Positions 7,387 to 16,909 are shown, counted from the stretch's first letter. The stretch is 64,000 bases of DNA from Halomonas sp. THAF5a (GCF_009363755.1 NZ_CP045417.1:3410001-3474000); one strand, 5' to 3'. Notes: a model not told the origin generated them from the letters alone. Translations and numbers: made by a program.

Positions 7387-9741
7387 TCACCGCGTCCCCA
7401 CCGGCGCCTCGGTAAGCGACGGCCCCCACCAGGCCGGCAGGCGCGCTCGCACCTCGCGCCGGGCGAAGCGGTCGTCCATCAGCACCACGGTGCCGCGGTC
7501 GTCGGGCCCGCGGATCACCCGGCCTGCCGCCTGCACCACCTTGATCAGCCCGGGGATACGGTAGGCGTAGTCGTCGCCGCGGCCGAAGCGCGCGGCGAGG
7601 CGCGCCTTGAGCGCCTCGTTGAAGGGATCGGCCGGCGGCAGCCCCAGGGTGGCGATGAACGCGCCGACCAGCCGGTCGCCGGGCAGGTCGATCCCCTCGG
7701 CGAAGGCACCGCCCAGCACCGCGAAGCCGATGCTCGCCCCGCCCGGCGCGAAGCCGGCCAGGAAGGCCTCCCGCGCCTCCTCGCGCATGCCGCGGGTCTG
7801 GGCACGCACGGGGATCTCGGGATGCGCCTCGCGACAGCGCGCCAGGGCCGCCTCAAGGTAGGCGAAGCTGCTGAAGAAGGCGAGGTAGTGACCCGGCCGG
7901 CGACGAAACTGCTCGGCCAGCTCGGCGACGATAGGCGCAAGCGACGCCTCCCGATCGCGCAGCCGGGTGGAGATGTCGGCGCGGATGCGCACCTCCAGCT
8001 GCTCGGCGACGAAGGGCGAGGCCACCTCGCGCCAGACGGTGGCCTCGGGCAGGCCCAGCAGATCGCGATGGTAGTGGGGCGGGCTCAGGGTCGCCGAGAA
8101 GAGCACGGCCGCGTGGGCGGCGACGAAGCGCGGGGCGAGGAAGTCCGCCGGCACCAGGTTGCGCAGCCCCAGCACCGCCCGCCCGCGCCCGTGGCGGGCG
8201 AGGTCGCACAGCGAGTGCTCGCCGAAGGACTCGGCCAGCCGGGTGAAGGCCAGCGCCTCGAAGAGCAGCTCCTGCAGCGCCAGGGAGGCCTCTTCGGGGT
8301 GCTCGCCGAGGTGCTCGGTGATGGCGCTGGCCACCCCCGAGAGCGCCGCGACCAGGCCGTCGGGCAGCCCGTCGAGCACCCGGTAGGCCGGTCGGCCGGG
8401 CTCGCCGGCCTCGCTCATCCCGGCCGCCTTGACCAGCGCCTGCCACTGGCGGCCGAGTCGCCCCAGCGGGCCCTTCAGGGCCCCGGGCGCCTCGCGGCGC
8501 AGCCGCGCCAGGCGACGCTGGTCGAGCTCGGCGCTGTACATGCCCCGGGCCCGCTCCACCAGGTTGTGGGCCTCGTCGACCAACAGCCCCGTGCGCCAGC
8601 CGTCGGCCCGGGCCAGGCCGTGCAACAGGGCGCTGTCGTCGAACCAGTGGTTGACGTCGCCGACGATGACGTCGCACCAGCGCGCCAGCTCCTGGCCGAG
8701 GTAGTAGGGGCAGACGCCGTGTCCGGCGGCCACCTCGGCCAGCGCGGCGCGATCCAGGAAGCCTCGCGCCACCGCGGCCCGGCGCGCCGCCGGCAGCCGG
8801 TCGTAGAAGCCCGCCGCCAAGGGGCAGGCCTCGCCGTGGCAGGCCCGGCAGGGGTACTCGCAGGCCTTCTCCCGGGCGGTGAGCTCCAGCACCCGTAGCG
8901 GCCGTGGGGTGGGGTCCGGGCCTCCGGCGTCCGGGCTTCCGACGCCGTCATCCGCGGCGTCGGCACCCAGCGCGGCCAGGGCATCCAGCGCCAGCCGGCG
9001 CCCCGGGGTCTTCATGGTCAGGAAGGCCAGGCGGTCGAGCCCCCGCCGCGGCATCGCCTTGAGCAGAGGGAAGAGGGTCGCCAGCGTCTTGCCGATGCCG
9101 GTGGGCGCCTGGGCGAGGAGGCAGCGCCCGGTGCTCGCGGCCTTGTAGGCGCTCTCCGCCAGGTCGCGCTGGCCGGGGCGGAAGGCCGGGTAGGGAAAGG
9201 CGAGTGCCTCCAGGGCCGCGTCACGGCGGGCGCGGTGCGCCGCCTCCTGCTCGGCCCAGGCGAGGAAGCGCCGGCACTGGGTGGCGAAGAAGGCCGAAAG
9301 CTCTTCGGCGCTCGCCTCCCGGGTCAGCACGGTCTCGCGGCCGCTGGCGACATCCAGGTAGACCAGCGCCAGGGTCAGCGAGGCCAGCCCGCGCTCGGCG
9401 CAGAGCAGCGCGCCGTAGACCGAGACCTGGGCCCAGTGCAGGGCGCGCTGGTTGTCGGCCATGCGATCCAGCCGCCCGCGGTGGGTCTTGATCTCCTCCA
9501 GGCGGTTGGCCACGGGATCATAGCCGTCCGCGCGCCCGCTCACCGTCAGCCCCTCGCAGGTACCGCCGAGCGGTAGCTCGGCCTCGTAGTCCGCGCCGCG
9601 CCGCCCCGCGACCAGGGCGTGGCCGGCGATGCCCTCCCGGGCGCTGGGGGCGGGCGTGAAGCGGTGATCGAGATCGCCCTCCCGGGCGGTGAAGTCGCAC
9701 AGCGCGCGCACCGCCACCCGTCGGGGCGCGGCCTCAGCCAT
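7387..9741 (-). CDS. ATP-dependent DNA helicase, XPD/DinG-like, with N-terminal RecB-type PD-(D/E)XK nuclease domain
   Basis: A 784-residue protein with two parts. The first 180 residues carry RecB-family nuclease signatures: H41, D72 in GRADGYD, E83-I-K85, and Q105-x3-Y109. The rest is an Fe-S superfamily 2 helicase: Walker A APTGIGKT at 212-219, cysteines C294, C298, C301 and C306 for a likely 4Fe-4S cluster, and DEAH at 389-392. This fits bacterial Rad3/XPD-related helicases fused to a Cas4/RecB-like nuclease. The start ATG overlaps the upstream FAN1-like gene by 8 bp, implying translational coupling and a joint role in DNA repair, probably of crosslinks or branched DNA. Confidence 0.85.
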   Translation of the reverse strand: MAEAAPRRVAVRALCDFTAREGDLDHRFTPAPSAREGIAGHALVAGRRGADYEAELPLGGTCEGLTVSGRADGYDPVANRLEEIKTHRGRLDRMADNQRALHWAQVSVYGALLCAERGLASLTLALVYLDVASGRETVLTREASAEELSAFFATQCRRFLAWAEQEAAHRARRDAALEALAFPYPAFRPGQRDLAESAYKAASTGRCLLAQAPTGIGKTLATLFPLLKAMPRRGLDRLAFLTMKTPGRRLALDALAALGADAADDGVGSPDAGGPDPTPRPLRVLELTAREKACEYPCRACHGEACPLAAGFYDRLPAARRAAVARGFLDRAALAEVAAGHGVCPYYLGQELARWCDVIVGDVNHWFDDSALLHGLARADGWRTGLLVDEAHNLVERARGMYSAELDQRRLARLRREAPGALKGPLGRLGRQWQALVKAAGMSEAGEPGRPAYRVLDGLPDGLVAALSGVASAITEHLGEHPEEASLALQELLFEALAFTRLAESFGEHSLCDLARHGRGRAVLGLRNLVPADFLAPRFVAAHAAVLFSATLSPPHYHRDLLGLPEATVWREVASPFVAEQLEVRIRADISTRLRDREASLAPIVAELAEQFRRRPGHYLAFFSSFAYLEAALARCREAHPEIPVRAQTRGMREEAREAFLAGFAPGGASIGFAVLGGAFAEGIDLPGDRLVGAFIATLGLPPADPFNEALKARLAARFGRGDDYAYRIPGLIKVVQAAGRVIRGPDDRGTVVLMDDRFARREVRARLPAWWGPSLTEAPVGTR

Positions 9742-11491
9742 CCTCGCGCGCCTCCGGCACCGCCTGCCAGGCGACATGGCAGACCACCGCGGGCATCCCC
9801 CGGGCGTGGAAGAAGGCGAGCCAGCGCCGCTGGTTGTCCTGCAGCCGGTCGCCCGGCCCCTTCACCTCGATCAGCCGGTAGCGCGGCTCGCCGGCCGGGG
9901 CCCCGGGGCGGAACTGGATCAGATCCGGCAGGCCCGCCCGGTTGGCCTTCGGGTCCTCGAGCAGGCGCTCGAAGCAGGCGCGCAGGTCGGCGGCGGGGAG
10001 GCAGGCCAGGGCCCGCTCGAGCAGCGAATCGTCGAGCGCACCCCACTGCACGAAGGGCGAGGCGAGCCCCTGCTTCTCGCGCCAGGTGGCCCGTATCGCC
10101 TCGCGGTGACGGCCGTCATCGAGCCGGGCCAGGCAGGCGTCGAAGCGGTCGCGGCGGCGGGCGACGAAGTCCTCGCGGTAGAGATCCGCCGGCCCCTGGT
10201 GGAAGGGGTGGAAGAAGGCGCCGGGCAGCGGTGCGAAGATGGCCTCCCAGCAGAGCAGGCCGAAGAGCCCGGTGAGCAGGGCGTTCTCCACGTAGTGCAC
10301 CGGGGCCGCCGCGTCGTGGAGGTGATCGCGCACCGCCGCCTCCACCGGGCCGGGCGGCAGGGTCAGCGACCAGCGCGCGTGATCGGGCTCGGGCCTTGCC
10401 GCCGGCGGGGCGAGGCCGAGCCGGCGGCGCAGGCGCGGCACCAGGCGCTCGAGCGCCTGGGCCTCCTCTTCGCTCGCCGGGGCGGCGGCCAGCGGTTCGG
10501 CCAGGGCCAGCGCCTCCGCGTGCTCGCCGCGACGCTCCTGCAGGCGCAGGTGGCGGATGCGCGCCTCGACGCTGCCGGCCGGCGGCGTGCCCGGCCCGCG
10601 CGGTGTCGCCGAGGCCGACTCGGGCCAGCCAGCCCGGCGATAGAGCGCCAGGGCCGCCTCGCCCTGCCCCTCGCGCTCCGCCTGGCGCCCCAGCGCCACG
10701 CAGAGGCGGCGATGCCGCGAGGCCAGCCAGGCGTTGTCCGCCATCGGCGCGGGGAGCTCGGCGTGCAGCGCCTCGACCGGCTCGCCGGCCGCCAGGCGCT
10801 CGCGCAGCCGGTGCAGCGCCAGGTAGGCGTCGAGCTCCTCGCGGCGGCCGAAGGCCCGGGAGTCGGGGGTGATCGCCACCCGCTCGTAGTGGCGCAGGCC
10901 GAGCTCGGCGAGCACGAACGCCGACCAGTCCTGGCGCAGGTTGCCGAAGAACATCAGCCGCAGCCGGTCGCAGGTCGCCATCACGGCGAGGCGCACCAGG
11001 CGATCCGGCGCCTCGGGCCACCAGTCGGTGAGCCGGCGGGGCTCGGCGAGCCGCGGGGCCAGCGCCTCATGAAGCGCGGCCTTGGCGGTGGCGGCGGGCA
11101 GCCCCGCCGCGGCGATCTCGGCGGCCAGGGCGCGGCGCAGCTCGGGCAGGCGCAGCTGCTGGAAGAGGGTCTCGAGGTCGAGGAGCGGGTCGGCCTCGAC
11201 GAGGCCCGCCTCGACCAGCGGGGCGAGGGCGGCCTCGGTGTCGCCGATCTCGGGATAGTCGAGGCGCGCGGTGCGAAAGTGCTCGCCCTTGCGCATCACC
11301 ATGCGCACCAGCAGCGCCTGGGCGGCCTCGGGCAGGGCCTCGATGCACGCGACGAGGGCGTGCTCGGCGTCGTTCAGGAGATCGCCGTGGCGCTCGACCA
11401 CCCACGCCAGCACGAAGCGGAAGTTCGCCAGGTAGTAGCGCGGGTCGTTCAGGGAGGCGGTGACCGCCGAGGCGGCAGGCACAGGAGTCAT
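9734..11491 (-). CDS. VRR-NUC domain structure-specific nuclease, FAN1-like
   Basis: A 585-residue protein whose C-terminus holds the VRR-NUC nuclease core: PD at 522-523, then EVK at 542-544 in RLIEVKGPGDRLQDNQRRW. The long helical N-terminal part (YYLANFRFVLAWVVERHGDLL at the start, then a helical-repeat region) agrees with bacterial FAN1 homologues such as that of Pseudomonas, which cut 5' flaps and help unhook interstrand crosslinks. It is the first gene of a two-gene unit, overlapping the nuclease-helicase by 8 bp. The family match is by motif and architecture. Confidence 0.85.
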   Translation of the reverse strand: MTPVPAASAVTASLNDPRYYLANFRFVLAWVVERHGDLLNDAEHALVACIEALPEAAQALLVRMVMRKGEHFRTARLDYPEIGDTEAALAPLVEAGLVEADPLLDLETLFQQLRLPELRRALAAEIAAAGLPAATAKAALHEALAPRLAEPRRLTDWWPEAPDRLVRLAVMATCDRLRLMFFGNLRQDWSAFVLAELGLRHYERVAITPDSRAFGRREELDAYLALHRLRERLAAGEPVEALHAELPAPMADNAWLASRHRRLCVALGRQAEREGQGEAALALYRRAGWPESASATPRGPGTPPAGSVEARIRHLRLQERRGEHAEALALAEPLAAAPASEEEAQALERLVPRLRRRLGLAPPAARPEPDHARWSLTLPPGPVEAAVRDHLHDAAAPVHYVENALLTGLFGLLCWEAIFAPLPGAFFHPFHQGPADLYREDFVARRRDRFDACLARLDDGRHREAIRATWREKQGLASPFVQWGALDDSLLERALACLPAADLRACFERLLEDPKANRAGLPDLIQFRPGAPAGEPRYRLIEVKGPGDRLQDNQRRWLAFFHARGMPAVVCHVAWQAVPEAREDG

Positions 11492-11523
11492 GACGCCATG
11501 GTATCAGGGCCCCTCTGGCCGCG

Positions 11524-12045
11524 TCAGCGCCCGGCCGGGCGCAGCACCATCTGCTCGCCGCGGATCTCGATGTCGAAGCGCTCGAGGAAGCTCATGCCGA
11601 GCAGCGCCGCCTCGCCGCCGAGCCCGGGGCTGACCGAGCCGCGCACGTCATGGGCCACATAGCCGCCCAGGCGCACCGTCTCGAGGGTGGCGAGGTCGCC
11701 GCGCACCCGGCCGTTGGCGGTGTTGAACCAGGTGCTGCCGGTGCGCTCGAGCCCCAGCCGGTCGGCCAGCGCCTCCGGCACCGCCACGTAGGTGGCGCCG
11801 GTATCGAGCAGGAACTCCACCGGCTCGCCGTTGATGCGCCCGGTGGCGACGAAGTGGCCGGCGCGGTTGCGCGTCAGCACCACCGGGCCGTCCTCGCCCA
11901 CCGCGACCTCGGCGAGGTGGGCGTTGGGATTGCGCTGGACGTCCAGGACGCCCTGGAACCACCAGGCGCCGCCCGCCAGGAAGAGCACCCAGAACAGCAG
12001 CATCATGCCGAGCCCGATCCGGCGTGTGGCTCGCTCGTCGCTCAT
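11524..12045 (-). CDS. Retropepsin-like aspartic protease (TIGR02281 clan AA), membrane anchored
   Basis: A 173-residue protein with one N-terminal transmembrane helix (GLGMMLLFWVLFLAGGAWWF, residues 11-30) and a periplasmic single-lobe aspartic protease domain. The catalytic motif is FLLDTGATYVAVP with D81; the mate of the flap appears as GGEAALLGMSFLERFDI. Such proteins dimerise like retroviral proteases; bacterial relatives are poorly characterised. It lies 32 bp upstream of the FAN1-like gene on the same strand, and 77 bp separate it from the MFS gene behind it. Confidence 0.85.
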   Translation of the reverse strand: MSDERATRRIGLGMMLLFWVLFLAGGAWWFQGVLDVQRNPNAHLAEVAVGEDGPVVLTRNRAGHFVATGRINGEPVEFLLDTGATYVAVPEALADRLGLERTGSTWFNTANGRVRGDLATLETVRLGGYVAHDVRGSVSPGLGGEAALLGMSFLERFDIEIRGEQMVLRPAGR

Positions 12046-12122
12046 CGGCGCTCCTCCCCACGGTGGCCCTTTGGCGCCATCATGCCACGGCGGCTCCCTG
12101 ACACGACGACTTAGGGTTCATT

Positions 12123-13478
12123 CTAGCGGCCGTTGCGGGCCTCCCAGTCGCGGGCCGCCTGCTGGCCGCGGGCCTGGTTCACGAACAGGCAGACCAGGAT
12201 GGCGACGAGGAACAGCGCCGCGCAGAGCAGGATCGAGGCCTTGAGCCCCACCAGCGACTGCAGCAGGCCCAGCCCGATGATGCCGATCACCCCGGCGAGC
12301 TTGTTGGCCAGACCCCAGAAGCCGAAGAACTCGGCGGCCTTGCGGCTTGGCGAGAAGAGCCCCACCAGGGCGCGGCTGGCCGACTGGCTGGAGCCCAGGG
12401 AGAGCCCCGCCAGGCAGCCCACCACCAGGAAGAGGTGCTGAGCCTCCCAGGCGAGGCCGAAGCGGCCGTTCAGGAAGGCGGTGACCTCGGGAGTCGCCCA
12501 GATCGCGAGGATCGCCGCCACCCAGAGCGCCAGGGTGAAGAGGTAGGTGATGCGGGTGCCGATGCGGTCCTGGATGACGCCGAAGCCCAGCGCCCCCACG
12601 GCGGCGGTGATCTGCACGATGATGAACATCAGGTTGCGGATCGCCTCGTCCCAGCCGATCACCTGGGCGCCGTAGATGAAGGCGAAGGCGATGACGATGT
12701 AGACGCCGGCCATGGAGAAGAGCAGCGAGACCAGGAAGATGCCGAGGTCGCGGAAGCGCCTGAGCTCGTGCAGCGTGGTCGCGACCCGCGCCACGGCGAT
12801 CTCGCGGTAGCTCTGGCCCGGCGGCTGGGGGGTGCCGCGCTCCTTGACCCACAGGAAGGTGGGCACCGCGGCGATCAGGAAGAAGCCCGCGGCGAAGGGG
12901 CCCACCCAGCGGACGCGCTCGAAGTTCTCGGCCGTGGCCTCGCCGAGCACCGCCAGCGAGAAGCCCGCGGCGAGCAGCCCCCCGACGTAGCCCAGCGCCC
13001 AGCCGAAGCCGGAGATCCTGCCGAGCTCCTCCGGCGGGCCGAGGTCGGGCAGGAAGGCGGCGATGAACGACTCGCCCATGGAGAAGGCATAGTTGGCGAT
13101 CACGATCAGCACCACGCCCAGCAGCACCGCGCCCGGTACCACGAAGTAGAGCATCGCCGAGGCCGCCACGGTGGCCAGGTAGCTGGCGAACAGGAAGCGC
13201 TTCTTCGCTGCCTGATAGTCCATCACCGCCCCGCACAGCGGGCCGGTGAGCACCACCAGCAGGTAGCTCAGGGCCAGCGCCAGGCTCCACAGGAAGTTGG
13301 CCAGCCGGTAGCCGTCGCCGCGGTCGCCGACGATCACCGTGGTGAAGAGCTCGCCGAACACCACGGTGATGATCAGCAGGGTGTAGGCCTGGCCGGCGAA
13401 GTCGAACATCGCCCAGCCGAGGATCTCCTTGCGCGAGGCGCGCGGCGTCGCGGCCACGGCGGCGGGGGTGGGGCTCAT
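12123..13478 (-). CDS. MFS transporter, UMF1 / Atg22-like family
   Basis: A 451-residue inner-membrane protein with about 12 hydrophobic segments. The opening EILGWAMFDFAGQAYTLLIITVVFGELF is typical of the UMF1 (Atg22-related) branch of the major facilitator superfamily, whose members start with a W-x-x-F/Y-D-F-A motif. Substrate is unknown; the eukaryotic relatives export amino acids from vacuoles. The reading frame is open further upstream, but the family begins at the chosen ATG. It lies 50 bp downstream of the CocE-type hydrolase gene on the same strand, so it could be the exporter of that unit. Confidence 0.82.
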   Translation of the reverse strand: MSPTPAAVAATPRASRKEILGWAMFDFAGQAYTLLIITVVFGELFTTVIVGDRGDGYRLANFLWSLALALSYLLVVLTGPLCGAVMDYQAAKKRFLFASYLATVAASAMLYFVVPGAVLLGVVLIVIANYAFSMGESFIAAFLPDLGPPEELGRISGFGWALGYVGGLLAAGFSLAVLGEATAENFERVRWVGPFAAGFFLIAAVPTFLWVKERGTPQPPGQSYREIAVARVATTLHELRRFRDLGIFLVSLLFSMAGVYIVIAFAFIYGAQVIGWDEAIRNLMFIIVQITAAVGALGFGVIQDRIGTRITYLFTLALWVAAILAIWATPEVTAFLNGRFGLAWEAQHLFLVVGCLAGLSLGSSQSASRALVGLFSPSRKAAEFFGFWGLANKLAGVIGIIGLGLLQSLVGLKASILLCAALFLVAILVCLFVNQARGQQAARDWEARNGR

Positions 13479-13528
13479 CGGCGCGTCCCTGTGAGAGTCA
13501 GGCCGCCACGATAGCAGCCTCCCCCGCC

Positions 13529-15562
13529 CTAGACGAGATCGCGGGGGATGGTCTCGTCCCAGGTCCTGGCGAAGATGCGGGTCTCGCCCTCCCAGGCGTC
13601 CAGGGTGGCGCGGATGCGGAAGTTGTCGGCGTCCGCGGTCAGCAGGGTGCGGGTCAGGGTGTGGATCTCCCAGTCGCCGCGACGAAAGCTGCGCTGCCAC
13701 TCGGTCCAGCCGCTGGCGCTGTCGTAGCTGCCGTAGGCGTAGGCGTAGCGCTCGGTGACCCGGGCGGCGATCTCCAGGTCGATGTCGTCGATCCGGTAGC
13801 GCCCCTCGTCGTGGACCACCTCCAGGGTGGTGCGGTCCTGGGCCAGGTCGCGGATCACGCGCCAGCTCTCCTGGCTGGGCTGGATCAGCGTCTTGGCCAG
13901 GGCCGGCGCGCCCTCGGGCTCGGCGAAGGCGGGCAGCGCCGCCTCTTCCGCGGGGCGCGGGTCGCGACGCGGCAGCACCAGCCGGCAAGCACCGGGCCAG
14001 AGGGTGAGGCGCGCCGGCCGCGGCGCCGGCCAGGCCAGCGGCCAGTAGCTGGTGGAGAGCGACAGGCGGATGGCGTGGCCCGCGGGGAACTGCTGGGCGA
14101 TGTGCTTGAGCGCGATGCGCACCCGGTAGCGCTGGCCCGGCACCAGCGGCTCGGGATGCTCATCGCTGTCGCGATGGGTGAGGTTGAGCAGGCCGTAGGA
14201 GACCCGGGTGGCCTTGTCGTCCTCGCCGATGTCGGAGAGGCGCAGCGCCACCATGGCCACCGGCTGGTCGGCGGCGAGTTCGAGCTCGACCCGCGGCGAG
14301 CCGCAGATCTCGAGGCCCGCCTCGAGGCGCGGCGTCTGGAAGATCAGGCAGCCGCCGTCCTCCTCGCGCTGGTCGTGGGGCAGGTCCGGGGGCGCGTTGT
14401 AGGAGCACCACTTGCCCGCATAGAGCCCCACCGAGAGCGGCGAGCGCAGGTCCAGGGTCGCCTCGGGCGGGTCCTCCCGGGGCGCATCCTCGGCCAGCAG
14501 GTCATGGCCCGGGGTGAGCCGGAAGGCCTGCTCGACGATATGCGGCGACGGCCAGGCGGGCTCGGCGACCCAGCGTCCGGGGCGCTCGTCGTAGCGCGCC
14601 GAGGGGGGCATCGACTCCTGCATCCAGACCCGCAGCATGGGCTCGTCCATGATCCCGGTCTCGATCCCCTTGAGCCAGCGGTCCCACCAGCGCAGCGACT
14701 CCTGCAGGAAGCCGATGGCCGGCCCCGGCACGCCGAGGTGCGGGTACTTGTGGGCCCAGGGGCCGACCAGCCCCTTGCGCGGCACGTCGAGCCCCGCCAG
14801 CAGGCGGAAGACGGCGTTGCAGTAGCCGTCGGCCCAGCCGCTGACGGCGTAGACCGGGCAGCGAATCGCCGCGTAGTCCTCGCACACCGAGCCGTGCTTC
14901 CAGTAGTCGTCGCGGCGCTGGTGCTCGAGCCACTGGGCGAGCCAGAGACCGCTGCCGTCGAGCCGCTCGAGCCACATCTCGCGCCAGCGCTCGCCGACGA
15001 GCTCGGGGTCGGGCGGGCAGGCGTTGCCGTCGAACATGGTCGAGGCCCAGGAGAGGTTGTCGCCCAGCAGGCAGCCGCCCATGTGGTGGATGTCGTCGGC
15101 GTAGCGGTCGTCGGTGAAGCACAGGGTGATCACCGCCTTGAGCGCCGGCGGTCCCAGGGCGGCGATCTGCAGGCCGTTGAAGCCGCCCCAGGAGATGCCG
15201 ATCATGCCGACGTCGCCGGTGCACCAGGGCTGGGCCTGGAGCCACTCGAGGATCACCAGGCCGTCGTCCAGCTCGCTCGGCAGGTATTCGTCGGTGAGCA
15301 CGCCGTCGGACTCGCCGGTGCCGCGGATGTCGACCCGCACCCCGGCATAGCCATGGCCCGCCCAGTAGGGGTGGCTCTGCATGTCGCGCTCGGCGGTGAG
15401 GTCGCGCTTGCGATAGGGCAGGTACTCGAGTATCGCCGGCACGGGATGGATCTCGGCGTCCACCGGCCGCCAGATGCGCGCCGCCAGGCGGCTGCCGTCC
15501 GGCAGCGGGATCCAGGTCTCCTCCTCCATCACCCGTCGCGGGAAGTCGTTGACGATGCGCAT
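13529..15562 (-). CDS. CocE/NonD family alpha/beta hydrolase (X-Pro dipeptidyl-peptidase S15 type)
   Basis: A 677-residue soluble hydrolase. The N-terminal alpha/beta domain begins with WIPLPDGSRLAARIWRP and carries the catalytic set S124 (GISWGGF), D245 (SGWADGY) and H271 (GPWAHKY). The C-terminal third is a jelly-roll PepX_C domain (SVGLYAGKWC onward). Relatives hydrolyse acyl, ester or peptide bonds, such as cocaine esterase, glutaryl-7-ACA acylase and Xaa-Pro peptidase; the natural substrate is not predictable here. No signal peptide is seen. It follows the ATP-grasp gene by 42 bp, suggesting co-transcription with an amide-forming ligase. Confidence 0.85.
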   Translation of the reverse strand: MRIVNDFPRRVMEEETWIPLPDGSRLAARIWRPVDAEIHPVPAILEYLPYRKRDLTAERDMQSHPYWAGHGYAGVRVDIRGTGESDGVLTDEYLPSELDDGLVILEWLQAQPWCTGDVGMIGISWGGFNGLQIAALGPPALKAVITLCFTDDRYADDIHHMGGCLLGDNLSWASTMFDGNACPPDPELVGERWREMWLERLDGSGLWLAQWLEHQRRDDYWKHGSVCEDYAAIRCPVYAVSGWADGYCNAVFRLLAGLDVPRKGLVGPWAHKYPHLGVPGPAIGFLQESLRWWDRWLKGIETGIMDEPMLRVWMQESMPPSARYDERPGRWVAEPAWPSPHIVEQAFRLTPGHDLLAEDAPREDPPEATLDLRSPLSVGLYAGKWCSYNAPPDLPHDQREEDGGCLIFQTPRLEAGLEICGSPRVELELAADQPVAMVALRLSDIGEDDKATRVSYGLLNLTHRDSDEHPEPLVPGQRYRVRIALKHIAQQFPAGHAIRLSLSTSYWPLAWPAPRPARLTLWPGACRLVLPRRDPRPAEEAALPAFAEPEGAPALAKTLIQPSQESWRVIRDLAQDRTTLEVVHDEGRYRIDDIDLEIAARVTERYAYAYGSYDSASGWTEWQRSFRRGDWEIHTLTRTLLTADADNFRIRATLDAWEGETRIFARTWDETIPRDLV

Positions 15563-15604
15563 GCGGTTCTCCCTGTTCCGTGAGGGCCCGGTCGGGCCGA
15601 GGCG

Positions 15605-16909
15605 TCAGCCCTGGACCTGGTCGAACGCGAAGGTCAGCCGCGCCGAGAGCCGATCGTAGTGCTCGAGCAACTGCTCTGCCGAGTCGCCCCCCATCCACAC
15701 GAGGGCCAGGGCATAGCTGTAGCTGTCCTGCTCGGGCAGCGAGGAGAGCCACTGCCCTTCTGCCACCTGAACGTCGATCATCGCGCCGGGGAAGTCGGCC
15801 TCGAGGGCGGCAACCTCGGCGGGGGTCGGCACCCGGGTCACCCGAGCATCGGCGAAGAACACCCGGTAGAAGAACTTGGCGGCGACGGCATAGTCGCCCT
15901 GGCGATGCGGCATGTCGGGGCGCTGCCCCAGGCCCAGGTCGAGGGTGACCTGCTGGTGGCTGATGCCGTCGACCTTCTCGAAGAGGTCGCAGTGGGACTG
16001 GGAGATGCGGGTGTTGATCTCGAGCAGCCAGATGCGGTCCTGCACCTCGTCCCAGAAGTACTCGATGTTGAAGGCGGCGTTATCGTAGCCGATGTGGGTC
16101 ATCACCATCTCGGTCAGCTCGCGCATCCTCGCCTGGATGGGCTCGGGCAGCCCCGAGGGGTAGTGATAGTGGAAGAAGCTCAGCACCTGGGGATAGCGCA
16201 GCGAGTCGACGATGCCGTAGCTGACCACCTCGCCATCGAAGACATAGCCCTCGACCGTGCACTGCCAGCCGCCGATGATCTGCTCGGCCATGCAGAAGCC
16301 GCCATCCACCGCGGCCACCTCCGGCGGCAGGTCGGCATGCTCGAGCACGGTATTGAAGGGGTCGGCGATCAGGCCGATGGCATCACGCAGCCGCTCGATG
16401 GCGTGGTAGAAGTCCTCGGGGGTATCGATGCGAAAGCCCAGTCGCGACCCGGAGGACTTGATCGGCTTGACGAAGAAGGGGAAGTAGAGCCCCGCCTCGC
16501 CGATGTGGGTCAGGGCTTCGTCGTCGAAGGGATCGAAGGCGGTGAACTCCGGGATGAAGTCGGGGATCACCTCCTGCTGCACCCGCCGGCTCCAGTACTT
16601 GTGCTCGCACTTGAGCAGGCTCGCAAGCGACGTGGCCGTGGTGCCGAAGCGCTCGCAGAGGATCGGCAGCATGGTCGAGACGGGGAAGTCCATGTAGCCG
16701 ACGATGGCGTCGATGGACTCTTCGAAGGCCTCGAGCTCGGCCGTCGCCTCCGCCAGCATGGCGGCGATGTCAAACTCCTCGGTGTCGTAGACCGCCTCGG
16801 GGGCGATGATGCCGTGGAAGCGGCAGCGCTCGGCCCCGCGCAGCGTCTCGAGCCGCTGGCGATTGAAGTCGTTGAGCCCCACCACGAAGATGTTCCTGAC
16901 GTCCGCCAT
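15605..16909 (-). CDS. ATP-grasp domain carboxylate-amine ligase-like protein
   Basis: A 434-residue soluble protein. It opens with a Rossmann-like NIFVVGLNDFNRQRLETLRG segment, then an ATP-grasp core: FFVKPIKSSGSRLGFRI for the first ATP lysine region, AEQIIGGWQCTVEGYVFDGEVVSYGIVDS, and the metal-binding AAFNIEYFWDE with WLLEINTRIS at the end. This is the fold of biotin carboxylase and D-Ala-D-Ala ligases, in a branch often labelled acetyl-CoA carboxylase biotin carboxylase-like. No biotinyl or carboxyltransferase gene is nearby, so a peptide or amide ligase role is more likely. The acceptor and donor are unknown. It sits upstream of the CocE hydrolase and MFS genes. Confidence 0.8.
   Translation of the reverse strand: MADVRNIFVVGLNDFNRQRLETLRGAERCRFHGIIAPEAVYDTEEFDIAAMLAEATAELEAFEESIDAIVGYMDFPVSTMLPILCERFGTTATSLASLLKCEHKYWSRRVQQEVIPDFIPEFTAFDPFDDEALTHIGEAGLYFPFFVKPIKSSGSRLGFRIDTPEDFYHAIERLRDAIGLIADPFNTVLEHADLPPEVAAVDGGFCMAEQIIGGWQCTVEGYVFDGEVVSYGIVDSLRYPQVLSFFHYHYPSGLPEPIQARMRELTEMVMTHIGYDNAAFNIEYFWDEVQDRIWLLEINTRISQSHCDLFEKVDGISHQQVTLDLGLGQRPDMPHRQGDYAVAAKFFYRVFFADARVTRVPTPAEVAALEADFPGAMIDVQVAEGQWLSSLPEQDSYSYALALVWMGGDSAEQLLEHYDRLSARLTFAFDQVQG

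Noticed and set aside
13661..15583. 640-codon plus-strand frame opposite the CocE hydrolase
   Set aside because: Shadow of the minus-strand hydrolase, whose catalytic triad is intact.
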